Positions 1-10,973 of a DNA stretch of 64,000 nt are shown here, piece after piece. This DNA is from Humulus lupulus. Its lineage: Eukaryota > Streptophyta > Magnoliopsida > Rosales > Cannabaceae. Where the stretch lies: positions 12,772,896 through 12,836,895 of the forward strand of contig NC_084802.1 in assembly GCF_963169125.1 (NCBI RefSeq). The letters are read 5' to 3'. Numbering within the stretch: position 1 is the first letter of the stretch; each line of letters starts with the position of its first letter. The position numbers and the translations under genes are program-made. The notes beneath the pieces are model-generated. The model searched no databases. It saw nothing but the letters and a program-made list of their open reading frames with translations, and had not been told where the DNA came from.

Positions 1-426
1 TCTGCTGCTGCTATGGCTCTCCCAACGTCCATGGCTCGGCCTGGAGATTCGATTCCAGCCAGTAGTTCAGACCTCATGGCGAGGCTGAAGCTAGGCGACG
101 AATCATCAAACTGTTGGGATTCTCTGATTCAGCTCCAGTCGTGCACCGGCGAGGTGATCTTGTTCTTCCTGAATGGGGAGACTTACTTGGGGCCTAGCTG
201 TTGCCATGCCATAAGGATCATCGGCAACCATTGCTGGCCAGCCATGTTTGGAACCATAGGTTTTACTACTCAAGAAGTTGATCTACTCCAAGGCTATTGT
301 GATCATGAAGAAACTACTCCCCACTCCCCACCTCCTCCGCCGTCGCCCTCGCCGTCCTTTCAGCCTCAGCCTACTCTTGATCACCATGGTGATCGAGTTG
401 GTTTCTATGGAAAATTGTTTCCATGA
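1..426 (+). CDS. EC1: EC1 egg-cell-secreted protein, copy A (5' end outside window)
   Basis: The frame is open from base 1 (S-A-A-A-M...), so the start codon and most of the signal peptide lie before the window; the ATG at 13 is internal by comparison with copy B at 50518. The protein carries the EC1 prolamin-like domain: six cysteines in the order C, C, CC, C, C, with the EC1 signatures NCWDSLIQLQSCTGE, LNGETYLGPSCCHAI and NHCWPAMFG, then a proline/serine tail. EC1 proteins are stored in egg-cell vesicles and released when sperm arrive; they activate sperm so that the fusogen HAP2/GCS1 moves to the surface (family knowledge). It differs from copy B by two substitutions and a three-residue tail deletion. 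Nothing suggests it is broken, but the missing 5' end cannot be judged. Confidence 0.9.
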   Translation, partial: SAAAMALPTSMARPGDSIPASSSDLMARLKLGDESSNCWDSLIQLQSCTGEVILFFLNGETYLGPSCCHAIRIIGNHCWPAMFGTIGFTTQEVDLLQGYCDHEETTPHSPPPPPSPSPSFQPQPTLDHHGDRVGFYGKLFP

Positions 427-653
427 AACTAATAATGAAAATTAAGTTTTAGCTTTGTCTACGTACTATGTCTCGTTTTTGTGGTCATGTTTTTAGTGTT
501 AGTTTGTTTGGAGTATGGTACTATAGTACTGCTGCTTAACTGGATTAAGTAAATTATCTATGTATGTGTGTTCTTATTATATATATGAAACTTCAATGAA
601 AGTGACCAGATTTGAGTGCTTTTTTATCTTATGTATTTATGGAATTATGACCT
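427..653. other. 3' flank of EC1 copy A
   Basis: AT-rich 3' UTR and downstream sequence. It aligns base for base with 50992-51260 downstream of EC1 copy B, apart from small indels such as a TA run present only near B. No other gene is seen. Confidence 0.7.
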
Positions 654-1192
654 TGATAGAGAGAATATATTAATGTGCGTAGTTACATTCAACAATACAT
701 AAGTTTACTACTTCACTCATTACTCATCGATTTTGAGATGAAACATGAGTTACTTCACTCATTACCAATTAGTTTTGAGATGAAAAATTATGATTCTTAC
801 CACGCATCCCATTTTACTTCCTAAACTACCTTCCACATTCTAATATGGTATCATGAGCCAAAAGAAAACTCTAACGAATAATATTCGATCCAAATCCAAA
901 CTGGTCCAAAAATGATGAGAGCCAAAATAGTCACTTATGATTCAGAGATAGTGAACCAAAAAGAGCCAAAGAGACACTTTCGATCGGGCTGTCAAAGATT
1001 GGTGAGCAAAAATAGCCAACACCTTGAGGGGATGTTAGAGAGAATATCTCACATGAAAAATATGTCGGTGCATTCAACAATACATAAGTGTATGAGTTAC
1101 TCCATTCATCACCAATTAATTTTGAGATGAAATCCCATAATTTTTAGCATGCACCTTATTCTACTTCCTAAACCACCTTCAGCATTCTAACA
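654..1192 (+). mobile_element. TRIM (terminal-repeat retrotransposon in miniature), 539 bp
   Basis: Two direct repeats, 654-845 and 1033-1192, both start T-G-(A/T)-T-A-G-A-G-A-G and end CATTCTAA(T/C)A. Directly after the left repeat is a methionine-initiator type primer-binding site (TGGTATCATGAGCC, 846-859). Directly before the right repeat is a purine-rich tract (CTTGAGGGGA). The interior is only about 187 bp with no coding capacity, which is the TRIM design. Flanking GACCT (649-653) and GAGCT (1193-1197) look like a 5-bp target duplication with one change. The paralogous flank of EC1 copy B near 51255-51275 lacks the insert. The left LTR is 32 bp longer because of an internal tandem duplication around an AGTTACTTCACTCATTAC-like unit. 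Confidence 0.8.
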
Positions 1193-1365
1193 GAGCTCAA
1201 CACAAAAAAAACATAAACAGGAAAATTGTACATATTAATAATGATAAAAATATATAATTAACACTAACAAAAGTTTCTTATTGCTGATCACCATGGCAAA
1301 TGTTGTTGCACATTCATTAGCTTGTAAAATTTGGTGGCCTGGCTATCCGCTATCCCATGGATATT
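1193..1365. other. EC1 copy A downstream flank, continued
   Basis: Short AT-rich stretch that continues the alignment to the EC1 copy B flank (about 51271-51360) and is interrupted by the C1 element. No gene seen. Confidence 0.6.
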
Positions 1366-1370
1366 CACTC

Positions 1371-1598
1371 TGTTTAGACTAAGAAGAACGAAATGGAGAA
1401 TGAATTCTGTATATTGATTAAGCAAAAGGATTACAGAGTATATATGTACATTGATACAGAACCATGTTAATCAAGAAGATGAACAACTTGATTAACCACT
1501 TGCTTAACTGCTTAACAGAATTAACAAAAAAACTAACTAACTGATTATAAAGCCTAACCACTAATCATGCCAACTCAGCTAGCTCTTTATCCTTAAAA
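1371..1598 (-). repeat. C1 3' LTR
   Basis: Starts TGTTTAGACTAAG and ends ...CCTTAAAA on the plus strand; the last bases differ from the partner LTR, which ends TTAACA. It contains a 4-bp (ACTA) length difference from the other LTR. Confidence 0.9.
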
Positions 1599-2116
1599 TG
1601 CCCCCTCAAACTTAGTGTGGTTGAAAAAACGACACCAAGTTTGTCTCTCAAAAAGGGAAACTTTGAATTAGAAATAGGCTTTGTGAGGGAATCATCTAGT
1701 TGGTGATTGGCAGGGACATGTTGCACATAAATCTCCTTCTGAATCACTTTGTCTCGAACAAAATAGAGATCAATCTCTATGTGCTTTGTGCGAGCATGAA
1801 GCACGGGATTGGCAGCAAGCATTATTGTGCTCAGATTATCACACCGGATGAGAGGTGAAGTAGCAAGAGGCAGATGCAACTCAGAAAATAAGGACTTGAT
1901 CCAGCTTATTTCAGAGACCACAAAAGCAAGGTTGTGAAACTCAGCTTTTGTTGAGGAACGGGAGATAGTATTCTGCTTCTTTGATTGCCAACCAATGAGA
2001 TTTTCACCCCAAAAAATACAATAGCCAGTTGTTGAACGCCTATCATTAGGGTCAGCAGCCCAATCCACATCACAATATGCTTCTAAATTCATGTTTGGAG
2101 CCTTCTTTATATGCAA
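1565..2116 (-). pseudogene. C1 RNase H and polyprotein C-terminus
   Basis: The translation carries the copia RNase H pattern: an acidic start (EAYCDVDWAADPNDRRSTTG), GWQSKKQNTISRSSTKAEF and the YFVRDKV-type tail. It is the end of the polyprotein begun at 6121 and is separated from the reverse transcriptase part by a frame change near 2120-2170. Part of a decayed element and not a host gene. Confidence 0.85.
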
Positions 2117-2167
2117 ACCATAATCAAGAGTTCCAGCGAGATATCAAAGTATCCTTTTGACAGCCAC

Positions 2168-3202
2168 TTAGTGAGATTGCAAGGGTTGTTGCATAAATTG
2201 ACAGACCTTATTCACACTAAAAGCTATGTCACGTCGTCTTATTGTAGCATATTGAAGAGCCCCAACAAGAGATATATATGCAGAAGGATCTTCAACAGGA
2301 TCACTTCCATAATGTGACAATCGAAGCCCACTGTTCATTGGAGTGCTCTGTGGCTTAGCTCCTTTTAACTCAGCCTTGCAAATGAGGTCTTGTAAGTATT
2401 TTTGTTGAGATAGGATAAGGCCATCAGTAGTAGGAAGGACCTGGATGCCCAAGAAAAATGACAAGGTGCCAAGGTCTTTTATTGCAAATTTGGAGCTAAG
2501 AGCTGCTATGAGAGAGGATACTTGATTACCATTGGAACTAGTAATCAAGATATCGTCAACATAAACAAGAATGTACAAGAAACTTGTGGAGGAGATTTGG
2601 ATGAACAATGAGTGGTCTGACTTGGCCGAATGAAACCCCAAACTGATTAGAGCAGAGGAGAGTTTGTCAAACCAAGCTCTAGGTGCTTGCTTCAGTCCGT
2701 ACAAGGCTTTGTTGAGTTTATAAACTTTGTTTGGGTGTTGAGGATCAACAAAACCAGGTGGCTGTACCATATAGATTTCCTCTTGTAAATCTCCATTTAG
2801 GAATGCATTATTGACATCCAATTGTCTCACTGTCCACCCTTTTGTCACTGCTAAAGTTAGCATAATTCCGATGGTGATAGGCTTTACAACTGGACTGAAT
2901 GTCTCAGTGAAATCAAAGTCAGGTTGTTGATGAAATCCTTTAGCAACTAATCTGGCTTTGTACTGACTAACACTGCCATCTAGATTTTCGTTAATCCTAT
3001 AGACCCATTTGCACCCTATTGGAACTCTGTTATCAGGAAAATCCACCAAAATCCAAGTGTTATTTCTTTTTAAAGCTGTGAATTCACAATCCATGGCTTG
3101 GAACCACTGCTGATCCTTGAGAGCAACAATAATGGATTTTGGAGTAAGTGAAGCCATTAGAACTTTTGGCTTCCTAATACCTGACTTGGCTCTTGTCTTC
3201 AT
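2168..3202 (-). pseudogene. C1 reverse transcriptase domain
   Basis: Copia reverse transcriptase (RVT_2 type): a CKWVYRI motif, a QLDVNNAFLNGDLQEE block, [15 protein letters not shown], and an intact catalytic YVDD followed by ILITSS. The open frame continues past the connection region to the start of RNase H. The catalytic residues remain, but the upstream polyprotein is broken, so it is unlikely to be expressed as an active enzyme. Confidence 0.9.
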
Positions 3203-3279
3203 AGGATGAGTATTGAGGATGAGATCAGCTGGTGGAGTAGCTGCCTGTGCAGTAGGAACAGCTCCTGGTGCAGCATTAG

Positions 3280-5014
3280 TTATAGCAGGCGGATCTGTAT
3301 TTGCAACAGAGACAGATGCAGGGAGTGGTATGCTGGCATTAAACTATCTGCATTAGAAAGATTAGCAATAATATGTGCTAGAGTAACATTAGAAACATGA
3401 GCATGATCAAACAATATTGGTCCAGGATCAGATTGAGAAGAGATGCTAGTGGTAATATGAGTAGTTGGGATGCAATCTGGAAGAGTAGGAAGGAGGTAGG
3501 GAGCAGCAGGTTGAGGTGCACATGATGAAATAACAGGTGGAGAGGCTGTAGTAATGACAGCAGACTGCTGAGATTTAGCAGAATCCTGTGATGTTCTAGA
3601 TGAATAGGGAAAAACATGCTCATCAAATAGGACATCCCTAGAAATATACACTCTCCCATCTTTAGCTAGACATTTGTAACCCTTGTGTGCTAGACTGTAA
3701 CCAATAAATGTGCAGGGTTGTGACCTGTACTGAAGCTTGACCCTATTGTATGGTCTCAGATTAGGATAGCAAAGGGACCCAAATACTTTGAGAATGGTAT
3801 AGTCTGGTTTAGAGTGAAACAACACTTCAAGGGGTGATATATATTTGAGTTGTGGTGTAGGCAGTCTGTTGATAAGAAAAACAGTAGCCCTATAGGCTTC
3901 ATCCCAAAATTTTAATGGTAAAGAGGCTTGAGCTAATAGGGTTAGACCACTCTCAACAATATGTCTATGCTTACGCTCAGCAACCTCATTTTGCTCATGT
4001 GTGTGTGGACAAGACACTCTATGTAGGATACAGACTCTTGCAAAAAACCAGTAAAAGCTTGATATTCACCCCCCCCCCCCCCCCCCCCCAATATGACTGT
4101 ATGAGTTTGATTTTAGTGTTTAGTTGATTCTCAACCTGAGTTTTGAAAGTTTTGAATGTGGACAAAGCCTCATCTTTGGTTCTCAACAAGTAAAGCCGTG
4201 TATGTTTAGAAAAGGCATCAAGAAAGCTTATATAATACCTATATCCATTGGAAGATGTTATAGGTGCCGAACCCCACAAATCTGAATGTTCTAATTGTAA
4301 TGGCTCATTATAAACAGTAGTAGAAGTTGGAAAAGGTAGTTTATGCAATTTTCCCAAACAACAAGCTTGACATAACTCAGAAATGGAAGAATTGATTTTA
4401 TTATGATTCAACTTGATATTACAAGAAGAGAGTGCAGCTTGGACAATCCTAGAGGAAGGATGTCCAAGTCTTTTGTGCCACAAATCAAAGAAAGTATCTT
4501 TTTGGGAAAGAGTATGTGTATTACAATGAAAATCGGACAGACTAGGACTAGAATAGGCCTGAAGCTGGTGCAAGCTTGAAGGCTGTTGGTTTGAAGCAAA
4601 CAAGTTAAGCAGAGATGAGTCAAATTTGTACAAGCCATTGTCAAGCTTCCCATGCATTAAAGTCTTCAAAGTGACCTGGTCTTTCACAAGGCAGTAAGTG
4701 GGGTGGAATTCAAAGAAAACACCATTGTCATCAGCACATTGAGATACACTAAGAAGATTTTTGGTAATAGAAGGCACATGAAGAAAATTATTAAGGACAA
4801 TATGTTGATATTCATAGGGGGAAATAAAGGAAGAATGACCAATATGTTTGATATGCAAACATGCTCCATTGCCCATATGGATTTGTTGATCTCCAAAGAA
4901 CTTAGTGCTTGAGTTGAGATTCTGAGCAGATGGTGTCAAGTGATTGGTAACACCCGAGTCTGGATACCAACTTGGATCAGCAACCGTGTTTGGGGTGGCA
5001 AAACATGCTTGCAT
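3280..5014 (-). pseudogene. C1 protease, GAG-pre-integrase and integrase, broken by poly-G run and frameshift
   Basis: From the right: an aspartic protease site (YPDSGVTNHLT, about residue 17 of the 4019-5014 frame), a pre-integrase block (LWHKRLGHPSSR and a zinc-binding His/Cys pair), then the integrase core beginning SDLWG. The core is interrupted where the minus strand shows a 21-base G run (4069-4089), and about 60 bp further on a single-base loss shifts the frame. The frame that follows (3280-4017) continues with HEQNEVAERKHRHI and FWDEAYRATVFLINR, which are standard integrase C-terminal core motifs. Confidence 0.85.
4069..4089. repeat. Homopolymer run of 21 C
   Basis: An uninterrupted run of 21 C lies inside the integrase of C1. 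The minus-strand G run sits where copia integrases encode the N-G-G-E-Y segment, so a natural run of a few G has expanded. It could be real slippage or an assembly error. Confidence 0.9.
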
Positions 5015-5019
5015 CTCAG

Positions 5020-6121
5020 CTACATTTTCAGAGCCATTGAATTATTTAAAGGATTCAGGGCCAATGAAATTCTTATCAAATTTGTAGAAGCATTACTGAA
5101 CTGTATGGCCAAGTTTATGGCATAGTTGGCATTGTGGCTTTTATCCCCAAACAGAAAAGATTCCCCTACCACGAGAAGTACCACCTCTGAAATTCCCAAA
5201 CTAACCCCGAGATTGAGAGGGACTACGAGAGGAATTTGGAGGGAAATGTGGAAAAGTAGGTGGACCATTGGAGCTGTATGAATTGTAGCCAGGGTAGCTG
5301 AAGCCGAGGGGACCACCACGTGATTGGTAAGGAGGAGTAAAGGTGGGAGGAGGTGGACCAGAACCTCGACCATTTGTGGATTTGGTGTGAGCCAAATTAA
5401 CCTCACTTTTTATTATGTCCAACTCCTTAGTAGCTTTGTCAAGAAACACTTCTTGAGCCATTAGCAATGCTTCAATTTTTGCAACACTGTAAGCATCAGT
5501 GCGGGTGTTCACAGAGGTGATGAACACATTGTAATCATTGGTGAGGCCATTAAAGATTGCCTTAATGTGATCTTGAGGGGATGTGCGATGACCAATCGAC
5601 GCAAGTGTGTCAACAATTGTCTTAATCTTGAGAAGGTAATCGCTCAAAGAATCTTTCATCCTAGTGTTGCAGAGCAAGGTTTTTTATTGGCCAACATTTG
5701 CACGATTGAGAGCAGTGTAATATTCACGGAGGGTGAGCCAGATCTGAGCAACCGAATCACAACCCACCATTCGAGTTAAAACACGTTCAGACATAGAAGA
5801 CAGCAACCATGACACAAGGACACTATCTTGTTGCTCCTAATCTTCGTAGTGAGGGTTGATTGTGTTGGTTCGTCCATCGGCTTCAGTGAGGAATTGCGGA
5901 GGCGTGAGAGTTGGATCGAGATAGCGTTGAAGACGGCTGCCTTTGATGGCAGCAAGAACTTGTTGTTTCCACGGAAGGTAGTTTGTTTCATCAAGACGAA
6001 CAGAGAGAGCATGAGAAAATGAAACAAGGTTTGTTTTTGGAAGATAGTTTGTGTTTTGAGATTGACCTGGTAACGAGGAAGGCAACGATCTGCCATTGTT
6101 GGGTGGTAAGTTGTTCGCCAT
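5020..6121 (-). pseudogene. C1 gag with interrupted zinc knuckle
   Basis: Gag starts at the ATG at 6121 (MANNLPPNNGRS...) with the copia gag pattern LDETNYLPWKQQVLAAIKG. A TAG ends the first frame at 5834-5836. Later frames at 5201-5677 continue the UBN2-type gag (IKAIFNGLTNDYNVFITSV), and a glycine/proline-rich linker follows. A CQLCHKLGHTVQ zinc-knuckle start can be read near 5085-5130, but a stop falls before its last cysteine. At least three lesions break it. Confidence 0.8.
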
Positions 6122-6152
6122 TGCTGAATAAACGATTATGGCTCGAATACCA

Positions 6153-6376
6153 TGTTTAGACTAAGAAGAACAAAATGGAGAATGAATTCTGTATATTGAT
6201 TAAGCAAAAGGATTATAGAGTATATATGTACATTGATACAGAACCATGTTAATCAAGAAGATGAACAACTTGATTAACCACTTGCTTAACTGCTTAACAG
6301 AATTAACAAAAAAACTAACTGATTATAAAGCCTAACCACTAATCATGCCAGCTCAGCTGTCTCTTTATCCTTAACA
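6153..6376 (-). repeat. C1 5' LTR
   Basis: Direct repeat of 1371-1598, with canonical TG...CA ends and the primer-binding site immediately to its left. Confidence 0.9.
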
Positions 6377-6381
6377 CACTC

Positions 6382-6485
6382 AATTCTACTAGCTAACTGA
6401 TATCTAATGTGCTATGATGATTAAAAAAAGAGGATTGGAATTGACTTTTAAAAATATTATGTATAGTAGCAAACTCTAATGATCA
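6382..6485. other. Flank between C1 and kinase fragment
   Basis: AT-rich sequence. The part from about 6440 aligns with 53425-53440, so the duplicated kinase fragment extends slightly beyond its readable codons. Confidence 0.5.
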
Positions 6486-6689
6486 TTAACTAATACTTGC
6501 ATAGCAATCGTATGCCAAATCAACCGGCAATATCATATCATCTTCATCCTCCATCTCTGCTTCAAACAAATTCTTGCAGAAAATTAGCTCTAACAACCAA
6601 ATTTCAAAGCTATAAACGACAACCTTAACTAGCACAAACTGATATGATACATGGGTAATTTTACAGTCAGCATGAAAATAGAAAATCAA
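6486..6689 (-). pseudogene. G-type lectin receptor kinase C-terminal fragment (copy 1)
   Basis: The minus-strand translation contains VVYSFEIWLLELIFCKNLFEAEMEDEDDMILPVDLAYDCY. This matches the kinase subdomain IX region of LECRK-type receptor kinases, whose usual pattern is D-V-Y-S-F-G followed by LLELICCR and FEAE. Only some 50 residues remain, with no catalytic loop and no extracellular lectin domain. A related fragment lies at 53441-53653. It is a relic that was duplicated along with the cluster or carried by a mobile element. Confidence 0.65.
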
Positions 6690-6801
6690 GGCACCAAAAC
6701 TAAAGCCATGTTAAATATTTATTCTTCTACATATCGAAGCTCTTCTTCTTCTTCTTCTTCTTCGTCTTCTTGTAGAGATTAATTCTCCAAATTCCAGATC
6801 C

Positions 6802-7003
6802 ATGTCAGCAATTCTGGCCAATCATGATGATTTATTCCGGTATGTTCAAGAATTTTCCTTTATTGGAAAGTAGTTAAGTTGTTTACTCCTCATCAGTTTA
6901 GATAATTTATCATAATCTGCTTATAGAGATTACACACAAGAAAGAAGATCAATCTCTGAAAAGACAGTTGTTGAATTGTCAGTTGGACTGTATATTGGAG
7001 TGC
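6802..7003 (+). pseudogene. Two exon-like segments of an unrecognised gene
   Basis: An ATG at 6802 opens MSAILANHDDLF and ends at a good donor (CG|GTATGT, about 6839). A matching acceptor (TTATAG) at 6926 allows the frame to continue as RDYTQERRSISEKTVVELS before running into AT-rich sequence. The two halves splice in frame with canonical GT/AG, which is why I list it, but I do not recognise the family and no further exons are visible. It may be a relic or chance. Confidence 0.3.
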
Positions 7004-7375
7004 GTAATTCTGTTTTGATTAACTTTTGGTTTTTTCACTTTACTTTTTTTTTTTATATATATATATATATACAAATATATATTTGATCTTGCTCATACTT
7101 TTTCTTGTGTTTTCTAATTTCAACTTGAAGTTTGCTGTGTTTGTATTAGTTTTGATTGTCAGATTAGTTGTCTTGAAGTGGTATTTCCAACATTTTTCTT
7201 CTCTATCTATTCTTTTAGAGAACAAGTATGAATTATTCAGACTTATAATATATATATATATTTATATAGTGCTAGTAACTTAGGTAGATATAATTCTTAT
7301 TATAATTAAATTAATTTGATGCTGCCCTACTCTACTATACTAGTAACACTATATTGTTGATAATTAAAGGAATTA

Positions 7376-7560
7376 CATCTCTTTGGGTTCATCACTCACT
7401 GCGCAACTTAATAAAAATGAGCAGTCTCCATGGAAATCTCAGCACTTGGCTCCCAGCAAATCCAAAAAGATGGCTTCCTCCTTGTTTGGTCAGGCATACT
7501 CAGCCAACAGAGCCTCCAATGTTGAAATAACCAAACTCTGTTCATTAGTTGATTAGTCTT
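7376..7560 (+). pseudogene. Possible lectin receptor kinase N-terminal fragment
   Basis: The plus-strand reading SLGSSLTAQLNKNEQSPWKS resembles the start of the B-lectin domain of LECRK-type receptor kinases (GSSLTA...SSWxSPSG). The frame then diverges and ends at a stop near 7558. With kinase C-terminal relics nearby it could be another piece of the same gene. The match is short and weak. Confidence 0.3.
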
Positions 7561-7642
7561 AATTGTCAATCTTGGGGAGAGTTTTAATGAGCCAACAGAC
7601 ATATTATTGTCAATATTATTATGTGTATTTGAACCTCAATAT

Positions 7643-7853
7643 TGTTAGAGTTATTATTTGAAAGCATTTTAGTCTTTTCTTAATTATTGTTATTTTATAT
7701 CTTTTGCCTTATATAAAAGGCTTGGCTAATTAGTTTTGTAACCTATAACTATTTTCTCTCTATTTTGCAATACACTTTAGGCTCCCTTTTTCTCTCTTCA
7801 TAATTTGCTATCTCTATTTGAGTTTTATGGATTGTATCTTTGCATAATTATCA
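7643..7853 (+). repeat. C2 5' LTR
   Basis: Starts TGTTAGAGTTATT and ends ATTATCA. It contains a TATA box (TATATAAAA at 7710-7718) that probably drove element transcription. It is repeated at 24144-24355. Confidence 0.9.
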
Positions 7854-8081
7854 TGGTATCAGAGACGGGCTTATGGAATTGAATTTCTTAAGCGTAACCA
7901 TAGCTTTCGCGGATCCAACTGGGTTTTCTTCGTATTGCAGCAAACTGGGTCGGAGCATCTTTGCAACAACTCGGTATGTGATTTCCGTATTCGTTCGAAA
8001 ATTTTAGGGTTTTGTCAAATTGTAGAATTTGGGAACTTTTGTTTGAGACAACATTTGGAAGTTTGTTCTTTGTTTCTGGAA

Positions 8082-9848
8082 TGGCAAGTAATAGAGATGA
8101 TTCCGTTCAATCCATTAGTGTGAGGTTAGATGGAAAGAATTATTCTTATTGGAACTATGTGATGAAAACAATTTTGAAAGGGAAAAATATGTGGGGTTAT
8201 GTTTCTGGAACTTTAGTTAAACCAACAAATGACAAAGCCGATTATGCAACTTTTCTAGAAAATTAGGAAGTGGATAATTCAAAAATTACTACTTGGATAA
8301 ACAACTTTGTAGAACACTCCATAGGTAGCCAATTAGCCAAGTATGAAACAGCGAAGGAAGTTTGAGACCATCTTGCAAGGCTGTATACTTAGTCTAACTT
8401 TGCAAAACAATATCAATTAGAATAAGATATTAGAGCTCTTGAACAGAAGAATATGAGTATTCAAGAGTTCTATTCAATTATGACAGATCTATGGGATCAA
8501 TTGACCCTTACTGAATCTATAGAGTTACGAGCTTTTGCACCATATATTGCTTGTAGGGAGGAACAATGATTGGTTCCGTTTTTTAAGGCACTTCGCGATG
8601 ACTTTGAGGGACTCCGTGGATTTATTTTGCATCATTCTCCACTTCCTTCGGTTGATTCAGTAGTCAGTGAACTGTTGGCAGATGAAATTCGTCTTAAGTC
8701 TCAAGCAGGAAAAGGCTTCCTCCCAGCATCCAGTCCCTTTGTTTTAGTAGTTCCTCCTAGAAATTTTTCTCACCATGAGAATAAACCTCACACAAAGGTT
8801 GGAGTTGATGAATGAAACTTTTGCAAACAAAAAGGTCACTGGAAGGCTTAGTGTCCTAAATTAGTAAATCGTGCACCTCAGCAACAGAGACATCAACTCA
8901 GACCTCCTCAATTCAGTAATCAATCGCCTCATTATGGTAGCCAACCATAGTTTGGAAACCACTCACAACCTCGACCATACCGTCCTCCGTAATTTAATGT
9001 CGTTGCTACTGTACCTCCATCTGACTCGTATGATTTTGGGGCCTCATCTTCCAATCCTACTCTTGCTGCCCTCTTAGAACAGCTTCAGAAGTTTTTTACC
9101 ATGCAGCCACATGCCATGTCCGCCTCTTCTTCGGTAGGTCAGCCCCTCACGAGCACTTCAGGTATGACCTCCTCTACATGGATTTTAGATTCTGGAGCCT
9201 CGCACCATATGTCTCCACATTCAAAATCTTTTGTTTCTTTTGTGTCCTACATCATCTGTGCCTGTCATGGCTGCTGATGGTACTCCTATGCCATTAGCAG
9301 GTGTTGGTTCTGTTGTCAGTCCTCATTTATCACTTCCTAATGTTTACCATATTCCTAAGCTTTCACTAAACCTTGTATCTGTTGGTCAATTGTGTGATTC
9401 TGGTTAATCAGTGTCTTTTTCTTCTACCTCTTGTCATGTGCAAGATCCGCAGTCTTAGAAGTTGATTGGAACTAGTCGTAGGCAGGGGGGTTTATATGTT
9501 TTGGATGAGCTGAGATTACCAGTATTTTCAGCTCCTAGTGTTGATCTGTCTTCCTTTCGTTTGTCTCCTTCATCGTCTAGTTTTTATTTATGGCACTCTC
9601 GCCTTGGTCATGTTTCAACTTCCCATTTAAGATTCTTAGCTTCTATAGGAACCTTAGGAGATTTGCAAGTTCATGATATTTCTTATTGTAGTGGTTGTAA
9701 ACTTGCAAAATTTTCTGCTTTACCTTCCAGTAAAAGTACTTCATGTTCTGTTGCATCTTTTGACTTAGCTCATTCTGATGTGTGGGAACCCTCTCCTATT
9801 GCTACAAAAGGAGTGTCTAGATATTATGTCTCTTTTGTTGACGATCAC
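8082..9848 (+). pseudogene. C2 gag, protease and first half of integrase
   Basis: Gag begins at ATG 8082 (MASNRDDSVQSISVRLDGKNY) with the copia pattern G-K-N-Y-x-x-W. Repeated nonsense codons follow from 8263 on. A zinc-knuckle region (FCKQKGHWKA) sits near 8820-8855 with stops at cysteine/glutamine positions. The protease active site ILDSGASHHMS is near 9186 and is intact. GAG-pre-integrase (LWHSRLGHVSTSHL) and the integrase start (AHSDVWEPS...RYYVSFVDDH) follow in 9462-9848, where the G1 insertion cuts it. Many stops are transitions, as expected from methyl-cytosine decay. Confidence 0.85.
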
Positions 9849-10973
9849 TGTAACGACCCAAATTTGCTTATAGGGCTTAAGGGCCTTGATTAGTGTGCCT
9901 GGAGGGCATAATGGGAGTTATGTGTGACTTTAATGATTAAGATGCATGACTATGATTTAAAGCATGTTATATGACTATTTGAATATTTGAGATGCATGAC
10001 TATGCGTATTAGTATGCATGTAGGCCCTGATTAGGTTAGGAGGGCATAATCGTAATTTTGGCCATTATGGGCATAACTGTATTGATATATGTGATAATTG
10101 TCGAGACCACATTATTATGTGGATATATTTGTGATCTGCGACTCGAGACGATCCTAGTGAGCAAAGTAGCGAAAAAGTCATGGCGGGGATTTATACCCGA
10201 CTCGGGGTGAGCTTAGGGGTATAAATGGGAATTTAGTGAATATACTGGAGTCTATCTTGACATTGAGGAATATTATTGGTGATTAATTAGGTATCGAGAG
10301 TTAAGCGGGAAATATTAGAGACACTCGAGGAGTTAGCGGGAATTGGGGTGAAATGACTAGAATACCCTTAAGTGGATTAAAGGATTAGAAATAAAGGGGA
10401 GGGCATTAAGGTCATTTGGCTTTCTAAATATGGGAATTACTGAGAATTTATGTTAGTGGAAATTGTAGAGAAGTGTAGAAGTCTGAAAAAGAAGGAAAAG
10501 GAAGGAAAAGAAAGGGAGAAAAACAGAGAGAGTTTTCTAAGGTCGGTCTAAGCTTCCTTCATCAATTTCTTGAGGATTTATGGAGCAAAGCTCAGAGGAG
10601 AGCTGGGATAAACTGAACATCAAGGATCCTAAGCTAGGGTTGAGGAATTGGCAGAGGTTTAGCAAGAGGTCACTAACACTTGAGGTAAGATTTTAGAGTT
10701 CTTCAGTTTCTGTTTCTGGTTTTTGAGCTATGGTGTTTAAGTTGAATTGAATGGAAACTTTAGGGAATTCAGGCCTAAGGCTGAGGAGGAGCAAGCCAAG
10801 GAAGTCTAGAGGCAACTTGTGGTCGAAATCCCATCAAAGGTATAAATTCTAAGCTCTAACCTTGATGTTCAACTGGTTTCTGCTGAGTTTTATTGTCTAG
10901 AAGTGGCTATGGTGAATTTTGAGTTTGGGGATGCATGTGCTTGAGTTCTAGGTATTTGGGGTGCTTGGGATGA

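Larger units (their letters stand above)
1371..6376 (-). mobile_element. C1: Ty1/copia LTR retrotransposon, near full length, decayed
   Basis: LTRs at 1371-1598 and 6153-6376 flank gag, protease, integrase, reverse transcriptase and RNase H in copia order on the minus strand. A perfect 5-bp target duplication CACTC lies at 1366-1370 and 6377-6381. Next to the 5' LTR (right side) is a primer site TGGTATTCGAGCC, a variant of the initiator-methionine type. Next to the 3' LTR (left side) is a purine tract reading TTTGAGGGGGCA on the minus strand. The two LTRs differ by a handful of substitutions and one 4-bp indel, so the insertion is fairly recent. The coding region has several stops and frameshifts. 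Confidence 0.95.
6690..7642. other. Intergenic stretch with microsatellites and possible exon relics
   Basis: Holds a (TCT)n run at 6741-6770, TA-rich runs near 7055-7082 and 7248-7270, and two weak coding-like segments listed separately. The open frame at 7026-7283 is a low-complexity AT run and is not a gene. Confidence 0.6.

Noticed and set aside
7026..7283. 85-codon hydrophobic frame
   Set aside because: AT-rich low-complexity DNA with TA repeats giving Ile/Tyr/Phe runs; no conserved motif.
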